From Larimichthys crocea (Eukaryota > Chordata > Actinopteri > Sciaenidae), in contig NC_040020.1 of assembly GCF_000972845.2 (NCBI RefSeq), positions 1,798,669 through 1,862,668 on the forward strand: a DNA stretch of 64,000 nt, written 5' to 3'. Shown here piece by piece: positions 1-12,910 of the stretch (position 1 is its first letter; each line of letters opens with the position of its first letter). Position numbers and translations under genes: made by a program. Below the pieces are notes generated by a model that did not search any database, was not told the DNA's origin, and saw only the letters and a list, made by a program, of their open reading frames with translations.

Positions 1-927
1 GTGTTATACCATAAACCTTTTTTTGAAACGTGCACTCAAAGCAAGGGCTGCTGGGACTTCTGTTTGGATTTCAGTAGAGACTCGGTGATGTCTGTTTTGC
101 CTCCGGCGTGCCTTTCCAGTCTGCCTGTGTAAAGTCGCGCAGTATTTATGACTTTGGTTCCCAGTTGCCACCCGGAGGCAAACCACAGCAGTAGTTAGCT
201 TCCAAATAGGAAGAGAGAGTAAAAGAAGACACTAAATGATGGACAGATGGACAGACGTTTCGGAAATGATAAAAATGAACAAATAACTCACCAGATGTTG
301 CTTTTTTTTGGGGGGGGGGGATTATCGCGTCACACTGCTCATATTCTTTATATTTTGACTGTGGACCTTTTGTACAGCCCATTTTTAATATCATACATAT
401 GTTTAAAGCTCCTACCTGTACGTGTTTATTCTCTTATTTAAAAATGTATATCTGTGTCGATGTTTGTGTCCATCCAAACATTGTAACTATTTGTTATTGA
501 GCACAGTGTCATATTTTTTTATGTTCACGTTGTTGTGTTTTGCTCTGTACCTTGTGCTTTGTGTTCTGTTCTTCTTCTTAAAAACCAGAAGATATACATA
601 TATGATGCACACATCATGTGTCAGTGCCTTCAGATTAATTAGGGGACATGCTATAAGAAGAACAGAGGAACCAGAACATGGTCTGCTTTCCATTACAGTC
701 TGACTAATGCATCATCTGCCTGTTCACTGCCTGCAGTAAAAGGGGTTACCAAAAAAAATCAGAAATGTACCGAAATTACATGCACGACACACTTCCCCCA
801 CAATATTCATCAGTTTCTGACAGAGCAGCAGTGATTTGTAATGATTTTTAAACATTTTTCCTCAGCAGGCAGCTTGCCAGTGTTTGTCATCATCGTTCAC
901 TCTCACCTCTCTCTCTGTCGCTCGCAG
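1..927 (+). other. tacr3 intron (3' part) upstream of the TM6 exon
   Basis: No coding similarity seen. It contains a T8-G11 homopolymer run at 302-320 and ends in a pyrimidine-rich tract before the acceptor at 926-927. Confidence 0.8.
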
Positions 928-1124
928 GTGGTGAAGATGATGATCATCGTAGTGGTGACCTTTGCCCTCTGCTGGCTGCCCTATCATATCTACTTCATCG
1001 TGATTGGGCTCAACAAGCTTCTGAGCAAGTGGAAGTACATCCAGCAGGTTTACCTGTCGGTGCTGTGGCTGGCGATGAGCTCCACCATGTACAACCCCAT
1101 CATCTACTGCTGCCTCAACAGCAG
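928..1124 (+). CDS. tacr3: tacr3 penultimate coding exon (TM6-TM7)
   Basis: Acceptor ctcgcag before 928 and donor gtgggt after 1124. It starts in phase 0 with [20 protein letters not shown] and ends two bases into the Arg codon of CLNSR. 65 full codons with no stop. Confidence 0.95.
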
Positions 1125-2593
1125 GTGGGTAACGACGGCGTAGTGTCATCAATCTAAAACGCTCAAAGTAACAACTGGACACCGCTGCTAACAAAAGAAG
1201 AGTGAGTTTAATTATGTGTTATTACTTGTTTGGATGGAAGAGAAAAATTCGGCATGGATTTTTTTTTTTAATTATGGATTTTGGCAGAATTATCTCCCAA
1301 TAATGAGACAAAGAGAAAGAAAAGAGAAACACATTACAACTGGTCAAATCATCCAGGGTGCATTCGGTATCCACTTTTATCAAAGGAAAACTGATCGGTT
1401 CAAGAACAGGTGAATGTTTTGTTGTCATGCATCCCATCGAGTTGAATCCAGTGGTTTGCTCTCTCTAGATTATTAAACAATAAAATGTAGTCGAATGATT
1501 TCCTTTTGAAATCACATTTTTATGAATTTAATTGAGTTCAGAATGTTATCCTGGAAAATTGGTCCTTTTCAGCGAATTGTGAATCTCTACAGAATCAGTC
1601 AACTCATAAAAGTAGAGAAATATTACTTCTTTCTGCCATGTAACACCTTTTTTTTTTTTAATCTATCAATGAATAGCCGCCTCAGTACATTCAGAAAAAA
1701 ACATTTATACATGAATGGCTAAAAGCCTTTCATGTATTAATGTCTGAGATACCTGAATACAACCTTTTTTCGTCTCGAAAGCAGTACTGTGTGCATGATT
1801 CCTCTTTGAAAAGGAAGCAAGCAGGATTTACAGTGTATCAGAAATATAATGTTATTAAGTCTGTGAAGGTTCTCAGTCCAGTTCAGGTTATCTTTCTTTG
1901 AGAAGACTTTGGGGACTAAAGACGTTTTTACCTCTCGTCCAAGAGGCTTCTTCAGTTCTGATGTGGGGTAATAGTCAAGTTGAGGCTTTTGGCTAAGACC
2001 TCTTTCTCTCTCTTTCTGGGTGAGTTTCCTGTCTGACAGGTTCTTCACCCACCTGAAGAACCCTTTTGTATGAGAGGTGAAACATCTTCACGGATTTACA
2101 ACCAGTTCCAGTTGCCCCACATTTAACCATTCTCAAATAATGTTATAAAAGGACTACTAAGTAATAAAACACCAAACAAGCAGATTTACTTGTATTTATT
2201 TTCTATGTTATTCTCTTGTTACTTGTTTTCCAACCCTCCGCACATTCATGTGGCACCAGGTTCCGAGCTGGCTTCAAGCGAGCATTTCGTTGGTGCCCAT
2301 TCATCAAGGTGTCCAGCTACGACGAGTTGGAACTACGCTCTACGCGGCTCCACCCGACGCGCCAGAGCAGCATGTACACGCTGTCGCGAATGGATACCAC
2401 CGTGGTGGTGGTTTACGACCCTGCCGAAGGCAACGGCGTTGCCGGCGGCGGCTCTGGAAGAAAGCACTCCCTGACGTCTAGGAAGAAAAGCTACATGACC
2501 TCTCGCCATACGGAGATCACAGGATGCAACGGCGGCGGCGTGATAACGCAAAATAGAGGCGCTTCAGACGCTCAGCCTGAGGAGTTCTCTTGA
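928..2593 (+). CDS. tacr3: tachykinin receptor 3 (neurokinin-3 receptor), 3' part; coding exons 928-1124 and 2260-2593
   Basis: Class A GPCR that binds neurokinin B/tachykinins at the plasma membrane and couples to Gq; in vertebrates it acts in neurons, including reproductive control. Only the last 176 residues are in the window; earlier exons lie left of position 1. The first visible exon encodes TM6 with the FALCWLPYH motif, extracellular loop 3, and TM7 with NPIIY (the NPxxY motif). The second encodes helix 8 ([15 protein letters not shown], with a likely palmitoylated Cys) and a long Ser/Thr-rich tail ending PEEFS-stop. The stretch [11 protein letters not shown] followed by RQSSMYT is characteristic of mammalian TACR3 rather than TACR1/2, from memory of the family. 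The tail has a Gly-rich stretch ([10 protein letters not shown]). Teleosts keep several tacr3 paralogues, and I cannot say which this is. Synteny with bdh2-slc9b2-cisd2 supports the TACR3 orthologue group. Confidence 0.95.
1871..1962 (-). repeat. interspersed repeat fragment, minus copy of a fold-back pair
   Basis: The reverse complement reads CTGAAGAAGCCTCTTGGACG followed by AGAGGTAAAAACGTC and ends AACCTGAACTGG. It is the inverse of the sequence at 2050-2116. From memory this CTGAAGAAGCC..GAGAGGTGAAACGTC text is a common fish repeat end, possibly Penelope-like; the class assignment is uncertain. Confidence 0.55.
2050..2116 (+). repeat. interspersed repeat fragment, plus copy of a fold-back pair
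   Basis: Reads ACCTGAAGAACCC...ATGAGAGGTGAAACATC...CAGTTCCAGTTGCC, matching the reverse complement of 1871-1962 with scattered mismatches. The two arms are about 90 bp apart in the tacr3 intron. Confidence 0.55.
2260..2593 (+). CDS. tacr3: tacr3 last coding exon (helix 8 and cytoplasmic tail)
   Basis: Acceptor caccag before 2260 completes the split Arg codon. It encodes [20 protein letters not shown] and the cytoplasmic tail (111 aa), ending in TGA at 2591-2593. The tail is GC-richer than its surroundings, as expected for a coding exon in AT-rich DNA. Confidence 0.95.
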
Positions 2594-5500
2594 AGGGTGT
2601 TCTCACAGACTTACACACAGACATATACGTGTAAAAAATGTATTCACATGCATGAAACACTGTACATACAAAGTGCACAATTGCTTGAATTAGATGTATA
2701 AGCATTGTATCAAGTATCAGGTGGAAGTGGTTACTTAAACGTGCAGAGAATGACTGCGAGGATATAGAGATTAATTCATATTTTACCTTAATGAATAACA
2801 TGAATTACTTTTAAATACTCTGGAGAATAGGTGCATTACTGAGTGGGCTTGCTGGGGGAGTGAATTTTACTAGAAGCCTTCACGGAACATAGCATTTGTC
2901 ACACATTTGTTATTCCCAATGGTTTTCCATAGGTTTCTGTGTATTATAATATATAAGGTTGTCAGGATGTGCATCAAAAAACTGATTTACAAATCCCAAA
3001 AAGTGGCAGCATCATAATTTACGAAGAACTGCTGCTTGATTGTTGATTGTTCCTTGCAGACTCATGCATGGATCGTTCTAATCAGTGAAACGTCTAAAAA
3101 GAAATTACTGCAAATTGCAGCTTGCATGTCGCAAATTTGCTGAAAAACAACCTGTGTTCACCTCTAGCATGAAGAAACTATTGAAGTTTTTTGTTCTCAA
3201 CTTTTAAAATAGTCCAGAAATGGGCTGCTAGTGACTAGAAATGGGGGTAAATGACACTTTGGTAGGGGGGGCCTCTACATGTCTGTGCTCAGTGGCCCAC
3301 AGTCTCATAATTCATCCATGCTCTAGAGCTGCCTTAACAACATGCGGAGTATGGTATGTTAAAGTTTCCCCCCCGTTAGCCAGGATCCCTTTTGCATTAA
3401 TAATTCCATCATTCAACTCTGATTGAGATTAGCATATAAATACAGTCAGTGCACCGCTGCTTCGTTAAGGTCTCGGCCTCACAGTTCGAAACGCCTTGTA
3501 ATGAAATTAAGAAATTCTGCTATTAAAATATACGCTTGGATGGTGAAACCATCTCAGAACGGAGATGAAGACACATCACGGTGATTGTAATTATGTAAGT
3601 ATGGCATACTTTTCATTTCCATCTGTAAGTAAGTGTGACCTTTATGTTCCACAGAGGATGCACTGTGCATCTCTTTTGGCCCCCCGAGGCCGCGAATGAG
3701 TATCCGCAGAGCTGCCAATGGAATAGTTGTTGATTGGCTGCCGTATGCGGTTTTGAGTTTGGCTCTCAAAAGTACTGAAAGCGAGTTTGGCTTTCTGGCG
3801 TTATGTAACATGTAAGGAACATGTTTCCTGATAATACTGGCAACAAGCCAGAGGCGAAATCCAGTATACATTAGGAGAAACGTCGATGAACAGGCTGCTG
3901 GTGAATGATGAGTTTGAAAGTGGGCCAGTGTGTCTACTTTTATATTACAAACTTTAAAAGAAAAGGAAAAAAAAAGCTGCTCAGTGAAGTGCGCTCAATC
4001 TTTTAATGTCCTTTTAGATGCCTTTGTACAGCGCGTCATCAGAAAGCCGTTTTCGCCTGTTGTTGGTGTTTCAGTAGTTTCTTGCAGCATGCCGTTACTC
4101 TGTGTCGCTTCCTAATTTGTGCTTGCGTGCACATCAAGTGTTGAAGCTGCCGCCGAGCGTTACGTTAGCTGGCCTGTGCCACGTTTGGTTTACAATATGA
4201 TAAGTGGAACCATACTGTGACAAGTAGGGTTATATAAACCATAGGGACAGTGTGTATTCTGGGATTCGGTGCACAGCAACACACAGACATGAATAAGGGT
4301 GAGGAAACTGTGGCTGTACGTGATCATAAGTGTCACTGCTGGGAAATAAGCATCATTTTGTTATGATTGGTGTCTTGGTTTGGTTCTTAATGTATCCTGT
4401 TGTTGCAGTAAAAGCTGTATTGGCTGTATTGTGATGGCGGTGATGGTTATTACACATGTTGTTCAACGGATTTTGTCACACGTGAAATGAATTAACGATT
4501 TCTAGATTCATTAGCAATCGCAACTATAGAGATACATCATAACTGTCTTTAATTATTCTTGCCAACAGTTCTGAATGTTCAGACTTCATGAAAGTATTTA
4601 CTTAAGAATGTGAAGAAAAAAAAAACATGTTGTGCTATATTTTTATGCTGTCGTCTGATAATTATATTGGATATTTGTACGTGGTAGTTATCAAGTTATT
4701 TTCATGTTTCTCTGTATAAATGTTTGTTTTGTATGAATGTACAGTACAACGTGTGCCTCTATCTCTCTGTCAAGTGGTGATCATATTTTTTTTGTTGCCT
4801 CTTTAAAGGATAATTAGTTCATTTCCACCTGAGTCTCGTTTCTTTGTCCTGAACAGCATGCAGTCACTTCTCATGTTGTCCTTGCTTTCAATTACTGCTT
4901 TCGTCTGCTGTTATCAGGCGTTCACACTGAGATGCATCACCGGCAGCGGTACAGCGCGCCTGGCGAGCGTTCCTCTTTTTCTTTGTAGCGTTTTTTGGAC
5001 ACGCGTAAAAGTTCAAATATTATTAATTTTTCAGTCAAATGGAGCAAGAGGCATGCTTTGCCAAGTGCTTCCTGTTTGGAGGCGATACATGGGGCTTAGA
5101 CTGGAAACGTTCATCAGTTTGTCAGACACAGATAATGGAAAATATTTTCATTTTGTTCAGTATGTGGTGAACGCACAAATCTGTGCAGCAGTTGTTCATT
5201 CCAATATGGCTTTACGAAGACGTTTTGGAAGCGATGCATCTCTGTGTGCTCAAAACCTCGACTCAGGCTGAAAATAACTTTTATTATCTTTTAAACAAAT
5301 ACTTCTAATGTTAATGATTATTATTTTTGGTTATTTGAGATGAGAAACTCTTTGATATTGACGATATTAAGTGACTTCTATATGAATTCTATATCACATT
5401 TCATTTCATTTTGTTGTTGTGTTTGCTTATTGGTAGCTTCATTGCAGCTCTGCTCTTCTTTTACGGTATCATGAGTGACACATCATGCTTATGGAGTATA

Positions 5501-8269
5501 GCTGTGACTTGTTGCAAAAGCAGTCAGATTTTAATGAGGACAAAAAAAACAACAACAGCTGAGCTATAGTGTTTTGTTTCATGTTGTCAATGCCGGCTAT
5601 TGTAATAATCCGCAACTTTGAAATTTGTCGGTTTGTTTCACGATGTTATATAACACACAGCACAGATCCAAACAAACGTTTTCTTGCAATTACCTCTATC
5701 GCATTTAATAACTGCATCTTTGGTTTGTTTATTTTTCTTTCTTTTTTTTCAGAATTACAAAATCAATATCTTGTTATTGTGATGTTCCTCCATATCGAGC
5801 TGACATGGAAACCCTACAGCCGTCCAGATAGTGGTCTCATTAGCTCAGAGTGTTGAAACAAACACTTTATGAGCAGAAAGGATGAAGGAAAAGGACACAG
5901 GTTAAAGATCACGTCAAAAATATGCTTGATATGTAAAATATGACATGATCGCTGTTGTTTGTAGTCCCTTCATTCAGAGCTTATTTTTTTTATCGAGAAG
6001 CTGCTGTCAGTCTGAAATGACCGCCTCATCGCTAAAGGAGTCACCAAAATTGAGACCAACACAACAAATGTTGCGGATTATAACATTAGGTTGACCTTTA
6101 TTAAAGTGTCAATATGTGATGATGTCTCTGTCTTGCTGTTGGTTAATAAACCATTCATACTGTAACACCGAGTATGAACATTTTACCTGGTGCTCGTATA
6201 TTTTCACGTGCCGTGTCGTCATAGCAGGAAATCAGTCAAAACGTTTTACATTTCCATAACTTATGTCAGGAGCACAGACTGTATAAAACATGCATGCCAT
6301 ATGTCATGTTTCTGAAGAGTGTTGTGAAGCTCAGAGTGGTGACCATCTTGCCAGTTGTGCCTAATCTAAAAATGGGGCGTGGGTGGACATGAGGTGGGTT
6401 GAATCAAGTCTGGTTGCTCAAACAAGCCATCTGTAACGGCACCCACCTGTCAATCAAAGTGGCAACACTCTTAATTATGCATAACTTTAAGTCTTAATAT
6501 AAACTGAACATGTGAGTCATTTGAAAATTCAGTGTCAGTACAGCTGTCATGTTTGTTCTGCAGCCAGCCTCAAGTGGCCATTTGAGGAACTGCATTTTTT
6601 GTTGGCCAGCAGATAAATGAGATTCAAAGAAACTACAGACACAATAAATTCGGTGCACAATCACTCAGTTAACTTGATTTGATGCAATGTGTGCACAGAG
6701 GGCTGAAAGCTATACAACCCCGTCTCCTAGAAATTATGACTATATACAACTAATCTGCAACAGCCAGTTTGTTTTGAGGGAAATGTGAGGATATCTGTGA
6801 ACATAACGAGCCGGCATCATGATGAACGCGCCAAGCAATGCTGATGCTCAACGTTATTCAACTTTTTTATGGCACTGGCAGAACTTTTATGAAGGTTAGG
6901 GAAGAGTCATGATGTGTTTTAGATTTTTATTAACCAAAATTACAAACTTTTCCCGAACAAAACCTAGACCTGCTTTTGTTGCCCGAGCGCGACCTTGCAA
7001 CTCCAGCTTTGTTTCATTCACTCAAAGAAAGCGTAATTATGAAAATGAAACATTTTGAAAAGGTATTCATGAAAATCATTTTGTAAAATATAATCATATT
7101 TTTTTAGTAGACAGGGGTGAGCCATATGGGCATGACCAAAGGAAAAATGAAGGCTTGGCTTACAGGACAAAAACTCATAATGGCTTATTAAGAGGAGCCC
7201 AGAGAGTCATTATTTTAGCTGATCCCAGCTGACAAAGAGGCTCCTATTATATCCAACTTTCTTTTCATTTAATAAGCTTCAATTTTACTTCTCTCTCTCG
7301 AAACATCATCACAAGACAGCTTGCTGGAAAGGTTAGGGTTAGGGAACAATAGATGAGGAAAAAAAAGAATGAGGTCTGTCGACTTTAGCTTCCAGATGCC
7401 TGTTGTTAATCTGTCCTCTGCTGCGTGTAACCAGGTAACCTGTAACCAGGTGCGATGGCCTCAGACACACACACACGAAACCTGAAAACTGAGTTAATGA
7501 TATGAAACACAACAGGCAGCTGATGGCGTGTCGTTTCTCTGAGCAAATTCATTATCGGTGACATTAGCACTGTTTGATTAGACATCGTATTTTTTATTCA
7601 TTATCAGAAGATCACAGTTTAATTACCGGGGGGTTGTTTGTGCATTGGGCATCCTGGGAAATGTAAGAAGCTACCCACTGAAGCTGAAGCAGATGACGAG
7701 GGCTGAGAGAGAGAGAGAGAAAGCTGCTACAACAAAAGATAAATTACAACACGTCACTCATTGGAACAGAGGAAGATCTCCTGGACACGTTATTGGTTTC
7801 ACAACTTATTAATATTCTAAAACTAACGCTCCCTAAAAATACATTCAATCCTTTGAATACATTGATGTAAATATAGAAAGTAATAGAATCAGAGTGGATG
7901 TTCAGACGCCGTCCTTTCAGAACCTGCCGCTGAAACTAATAGCGGGTTTCAGCATATAAAGCCAGAATATTAATTTCTCAAGCACACATAAGCTCAGGTT
8001 GTTCAATTATTCATCACGCCTGTATTAAACTATTATTTTACCCTACAGTGAGCACTGCTAAATAAGGCAATAGGTATGCCGCCGCATGTCTCTGCTACAT
8101 TTTTGCTTTACGCTCTGCTCGTCTGTGACAATGGAATGCGCTTTTATATTATATATCACGTAATAAAATATAGAATTATATGAATGTGTGTGTCTAAAGA
8201 ACAAATTATTTTTATTATATTATGTAAGTGGCATTTGCTAATGAAAGAATGCATTCATACTGGACTGTT
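2594..8269. other. tacr3 3' flank and gene-free intergenic DNA
   Basis: The tacr3 3' UTR must start here, but no convincing nearby AATAAA fixes its end. The open frames in this stretch (for example 4858-5271) have no family signature or splice support. One dispersed repeat copy lies at 6370-6594, and a two-unit TTAGGG match lies at 7331-7344. No RNA gene seen. Confidence 0.6.
6370..6594 (-). repeat. dispersed repeat family A, copy 1 (internally deleted)
   Basis: On the minus strand it reads TGCAGTTCCTCAAATGGCCA, CTTGAGGCTGGCTGCAG, CATGACAGCTGTACTG, TTATGCATAATTAAG, TTTGATTGACAGGTGG, GGCTTGTTTGAGCAACC in that order. The same blocks occur in the same order at 14218-14480 and 31392-31690. It lacks the GTCCAACTT..GCAG block seen in the other two copies. 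Typical of an abundant unclassified fish repeat. Confidence 0.7.
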
Positions 8270-8355
8270 TTTCTACTTGACTGATTGATTTCCCATGTAG
8301 AGACCCAATAAATTTCTACTTGACTGATTGATTTCCCATGTAGAGACCCAATAAA
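8270..8355. repeat. exact tandem duplication, 2 x 43 bp
   Basis: Copies at 8270-8312 and 8313-8355 are identical (start TTTCTACTTGACTG, end GACCCAATAAA). Confidence 0.9.
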
Positions 8356-10346
8356 TACTGAACATGCTTGGTTATGTGCATGTTTCTGACACGTTTTCCA
8401 AAGAAGAAGAAGTGGTATTTTATTCCACAAAGAAGCACCACTAAATATGGCAATTGTTACCAAAGCAATCCATGTCTGATGCACATAGCTCAGGAGTGCT
8501 GGTCTGTGTCAGATCACTTGGCAGGTCAGTCATTTTTAGAACAGCCTCTCACCCACCACAGACGTGGAGACGGGAAGTAACATTAAGTCGTCAATTTCCT
8601 TTCCACTGACCAAACGGTTTGTGTCTGCCTGTCAAAATGATCCACTGAAGAACTTTTTGTTATTGTTGTTGTCAGCGACTTTTATGTCACGAGAACGTTG
8701 GACAGATACATCTCTGAAAATCTCTCTAACGGGAGCAATAAATAGTCAAAAGCGTCTTTTCTCCTTCTTGTGTAGCCTACGGTAAGCTGACAGCGGAGTG
8801 TGAGAATGACAGCCCTATTTCTCCGATTCTCCTCGCAGACATTTGTAACAATTTGCATATGTTATTATCCGCCTCTATTAAATTCACTGCCCCGCAGATG
8901 AACGAGCATTTCACTCGGTTCACCACATCGTCTGAGTTTTCTTTAAGCTCCCGGTTTGTTCGCTTCAACTACAGTCTGTGCTCTCTGAATGTGCCGCCAC
9001 ACCTTTAATATCACAGAAAGAATGCATATCTTCCATATGCTATATGTTACATGTAGACCAAAGTAATTTCCTCTGATCTCCATATGTTTAAATTGTTCTG
9101 CAATGTTGGAAGTTAATTGGAGCAGCATTGTGAGGTTTGTCTGTATTTTCTCTTCATTAGAATCGTTACTCCAGGCTTCTTATACCAGTGTGTATTTCTG
9201 TGATTGATGAAATAGGATTAGACACATGGGCTTCATCTAAAATTACTACTTATCATTTAGAAAAAAGCGAGCTCAGATGTCTGTTTGAGCGTGTACAAGA
9301 CGGACCTGTCGACAGCATCAAGGTGAATGCTTGATAATTGAACTGAACCTGACACCCCTCTCCTGATTTAAATCATTTTCATCTGCTATGTGGTTTACAA
9401 AAAAAAATAACACAAATAATGTCAGGTTAGTGTAAATCCATGTCACAGTCCTACAACTACTGGCATTAAATGGACGGAGATCGAGATTTCTTTCTTTTTT
9501 CTGTGTGTTTTGAGAATGTACAGTCAGGGTTCACACCTTGAACACATTGGAAATAGTGCAAATTATACTACATATGGTGCCATGACTCACGGTCGTCTTT
9601 CGCATTGGTGTGAAAGCATCATTCTTGATCCTTTACACTCGTTCCGTATTGATTAAAAGTCATTAGCCCAGCTTGACGCTCTAACGATTCGTCTTGTTCG
9701 TATCCGCGAGGCCACTCACTCACCAAATATGAACTGTTTACTTCAATTAAAGAAAAGATTGTTTATTTCCATTTCTCAAATTTGAACTGTGCGGCTCCGC
9801 TCTCCTCTCTCTGCTTGCCTGAATGACTAAATATCTTCAGGTAATGCCTCCGAACTCTCATCATGTGGGATTTTCAAAAGGCAAAACAAAGTGCCGAGCT
9901 ACTAGGAAGCAACAATCATAGTCACCTACCCCAAAGCATTTCAGATTTTACACATTTTAAACGATATACACACATCTCAAGTGCAAGGAATCATGCAATT
10001 AACTTATTGCATCACTGTACGGTCTTTGGGTTGATTCACAGCTCTCCTTTAAATTTCATATCAACTCAATTTCCAAGAAAATCTATGTTCTTCTGAAATC
10101 TCTTTATCGATCCATTGAATGCTTTTCCCTACAAGTCCGTAAACGAATTATTACACAGCTTAGTGTAGTAGTTAGGGGGGTAGTTAGGATCGGTGGAGCA
10201 TTGTGGTGTGTTCATATTTATTCCTGTACTATTGATGCCCTGTTTTGTATCTCTGTTGGCAATAAGGACCCCCTCGAAAATGAGATGGTAAATGATCTCA
10301 AGGGGTTATCCTTTGAAAATAAAGGACAATAAAGTACAATAAATAT
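8356..10346. other. gene-free intergenic stretch
   Basis: No exon, RNA gene or clear transposon recognised. 8770-9170 is less repetitive and could be tested as a conserved non-coding element, but the sequence alone does not show that. 10240-10335 (CTCAAGGGGTTATCC..AATAAAGGACAATAAA) resembles a degraded LINE 3' end. Confidence 0.45.
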
Positions 10347-10436
10347 CATCCGTACATCAACCTGGAAATATTTCTTCTAATTACTTAATAACATCCGTAC
10401 ATCAACCTGGAAATATTTCTTCTAATTACTTAATAA
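10347..10436. repeat. exact tandem duplication, 2 x 45 bp
   Basis: Copies at 10347-10391 and 10392-10436, each starting CATCCGTACATCAACCTGG and ending in TTACTTAATAA or AATAAA; the copies match except at the last base or so. Confidence 0.9.
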
Positions 10437-11755
10437 AATCAATGAACTGTGTAGCTTACTGTTGTTATATCAACTAACCAATCAAACACCAGCAAATGAC
10501 TTCTGCACTTGCATTAAGCCGTGCAATGCAGCAGATCTGAGTAGCTGCGTGCAGTACATAACAAAACTGTCAGCTACAGTATAAAGCCGATTTTTAGCTA
10601 CAGACTCAAGTGCAGCCAGGATGCAGCATGGTGTGATGTGTCATATTTGGCGTCAACTGACAATGCATGATGTTATTCAGAAAGTTGTGATGGTACAGAA
10701 GCCAGGAAACTGCCTGCTGCTTTTCTTTCTTTCTGGCATTATAAATGCAGAGGAGACAGTGGTGTATCCTGACATGCATCAAAAAAAAATCCCCGGTGTG
10801 CAGACAATAGTGTTTTGACACTTCGTACTGCCTTTGTTGTTTAGCCAACAGTCAAAACAGCTCAATTTACTATCATCCGTGTGATGATAATTCAACAGTA
10901 GCTGCGACAGGGTTTTCTTATAAACACAATAAAATATGCACTTTTATTACAAAATCAAAGAATGATTGCAAACAAACTCAATCGCACTTCCATATTGCGA
11001 TCGACCTAAATCACACTGCCATTACATTATGATGTACTTAGCCAGCACACTAAGAAACTTACTAACTAAACTTTCAGAATGGCCCAGGTTGCCTGGTTAA
11101 ATAAAGTCTGGGACATGAGCTTGCAGTGAAGGCAGTGAAAGGCTGATGTTGTATCACATTTGCCTCAGTCCTTAAACCAGTGAGCATCAGTTGAAGTGGC
11201 GATCTCAGCCTGTCAGGTAATCTTCCTTTTTAAATAAACCTTTATGTTTTAATCTAAAGGACCTCAATAAACACCAGGAATCAAGAGTCAACATTCATTT
11301 TATCGTTTGTTACACTAAGCGACTTACTCACAACAGTAGATAACAGACTCATCTCTCACCATCAGCTGAATTATCTTAAGACATTTAGGAGTGAGGCTAT
11401 TTGCGTCTAACTGTGGCCTGACTCATTTCAAATGCTGTTTTATTCTGGTACTTCCATGCTTATACTTGCCATTTAAGTGCTTACACTGTCATTTTTGGCA
11501 AAGTACAGTTTACTTTGAGTGCCTGGGTGGTGCGTTCATAACGGTGGAAGCTCCCATAAGCTGGAAATGACTCGTCGAAAAATGCAACTTAAGAAACTGT
11601 TGGAGCTGCACTGAATACCACAATGTACAAATGTATCGGTGTTAATGTTTCACCTGGTTGCACTTCTGCGAAGAAGTAGAAGCAATAAAATGTTGCAAGC
11701 ATCATTTTTGTTAAGTGCACAACGGCTGTACTCCAATTAAAACGACATGACCCTG
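10437..11755. other. gene-free intergenic stretch
   Basis: No supported gene. Short open frames on both strands around 10606-10848 are shadows of each other and match no recognised protein. Confidence 0.5.
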
Positions 11756-12830
11756 CTGAAATCAGTGCGCTACGTCAGGCAGTACAAGTGTACAGAGTGT
11801 ACTATACAGAAGCGTGCTAACGGTAGAACTGAGAATCTGAAATGAAAATGCCAGAGTAGGAAAGCACAGGTGTAAATAGTCAAATGAATGATGGTTAGAT
11901 TCCTGTTGTCATGCATGCTGGCCGATAGTCATACTCTCATGGCGTAATGGGGCTCTCAGATGGATCAGAGCAGTTGTTGGTAACACCTGAGCTTTTCCTG
12001 GACTATCCACAAAACACTGAGCTGGTCCAGTGAAGCATGCAGCATGCAAATTAGTTTGCCTCGTTCAGAGGCTCGACCTGAAACCTCGACTCCGGTGAGT
12101 CCAACCTAACCTCTGACTCAAATATTATAGATAAATAACAACAGCACAGGGGATGGGTCCTCAGGTTGCCAGGCCTGAGATTTGTATTATTCATGAGTGA
12201 TGTTACAAGCAGGTAGGTCTAGCATTGTTTGTGTGTAACTCTGGACAGTGAAAAGGTTAACTTGATAAATCTGTGAGTGTGTTCTGAGATGTTTACAGTT
12301 TCTCGTTTTTTCCCCCCCGAGTACAACCGAACTGTGTGGATGAGGCAAATTATGCAACCGACCTTTCTCACAACAGACATTTTGACTTGTCAAACACGGG
12401 TGTAATTAATAACATAAATAATGGCTCTATTCCATTTAGGTATCCCAGTTCCGAGCATCTAAAATGAACCGAACCATCGTGAATGTTATTAGTCAGACGT
12501 GTACTTTTCCCGCTATGACTAGACACAATGTCCGCTGCAAGAAAGGCTATTAAAGGAGACTTTCAAGTGTGTACAAGTATAGTGAGTAAGTGTGTGTGCA
12601 GGTTTGAGAGAAAGGGAGAAGTATAAGTTTAACTCTCTCTGTCTTTAAATCAAATTAAATCAAATTTTATTTGTATAGCCCAAAGTATATTTGCCTCGGA
12701 GGGCTTTACAATCAGTACAGGGAGAAACACCCTCTGTCCTCAGACACTTAAAACACTGTTTGGAAAAAAAGTACTTCAGGAGATGTTCATGAGTTATAGC
12801 CCCCAAAAGAATGTTTAACCTCAGCTTTAT
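11756..12830 (+). repeat. ~1.07-kb direct duplication, copy 1
   Basis: Collinear with 12911-13983, from AAATCAGTGCGCTACGTCAG to ATGTTTAACCTCAGCT. The copies differ by many single-base indels and some substitutions. A 10-N gap (12888-12897) separates them. Likely an assembly or haplotype duplication rather than a biological repeat. Confidence 0.9.
12640..12780 (+). repeat. interspersed repeat fragment within duplication copy 1
   Basis: ATCAAATTTTATTTGTATAG followed by CCCAAAG..TTTGCCTCGGAGGGCTTTACA..CTCTGTCCTCAGAC is a widespread fish interspersed repeat, from memory. The same block recurs at 13790-13920 because the whole segment is duplicated. Confidence 0.6.
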
Positions 12831-12887
12831 CTTCTTGAGGAGCCACATGGACACTTGATTCGAGTGTAGGGAATGTATAGCGTAGAC

Positions 12888-12897
12888 NNNNNNNNNN
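12888..12897. other. assembly gap (10 N)
   Basis: Ten consecutive N lying exactly between two copies of a ~1.07-kb duplicated segment. Confidence 1.
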
Positions 12898-12910
12898 CCA
12901 AACATACCTG

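Larger units (their letters stand above)
1125..2259 (+). other. last tacr3 intron
   Basis: Starts gtgggt and ends cag. Apart from the inverted repeat copies at 1871-1962 and 2050-2116 I see no structured sequence. Confidence 0.85.

Noticed and set aside
862..1194. Minus-strand 110-codon open frame over the tacr3 TM6-TM7 exon
   Set aside because: Antisense shadow of a GC-richer coding exon; the plus strand gives an unmistakable GPCR sequence.
4858..5271. 137-codon open frame downstream of tacr3
   Set aside because: No conserved motif and no exon context; its hydrophobic start comes from T-rich DNA.
7331..7344. Interstitial telomere repeat
   Set aside because: Only about two TTAGGG units; too short to mean anything.
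8270..8355. CRISPR-like repeats
   Set aside because: Two adjacent identical units with no spacers, in a vertebrate genome.
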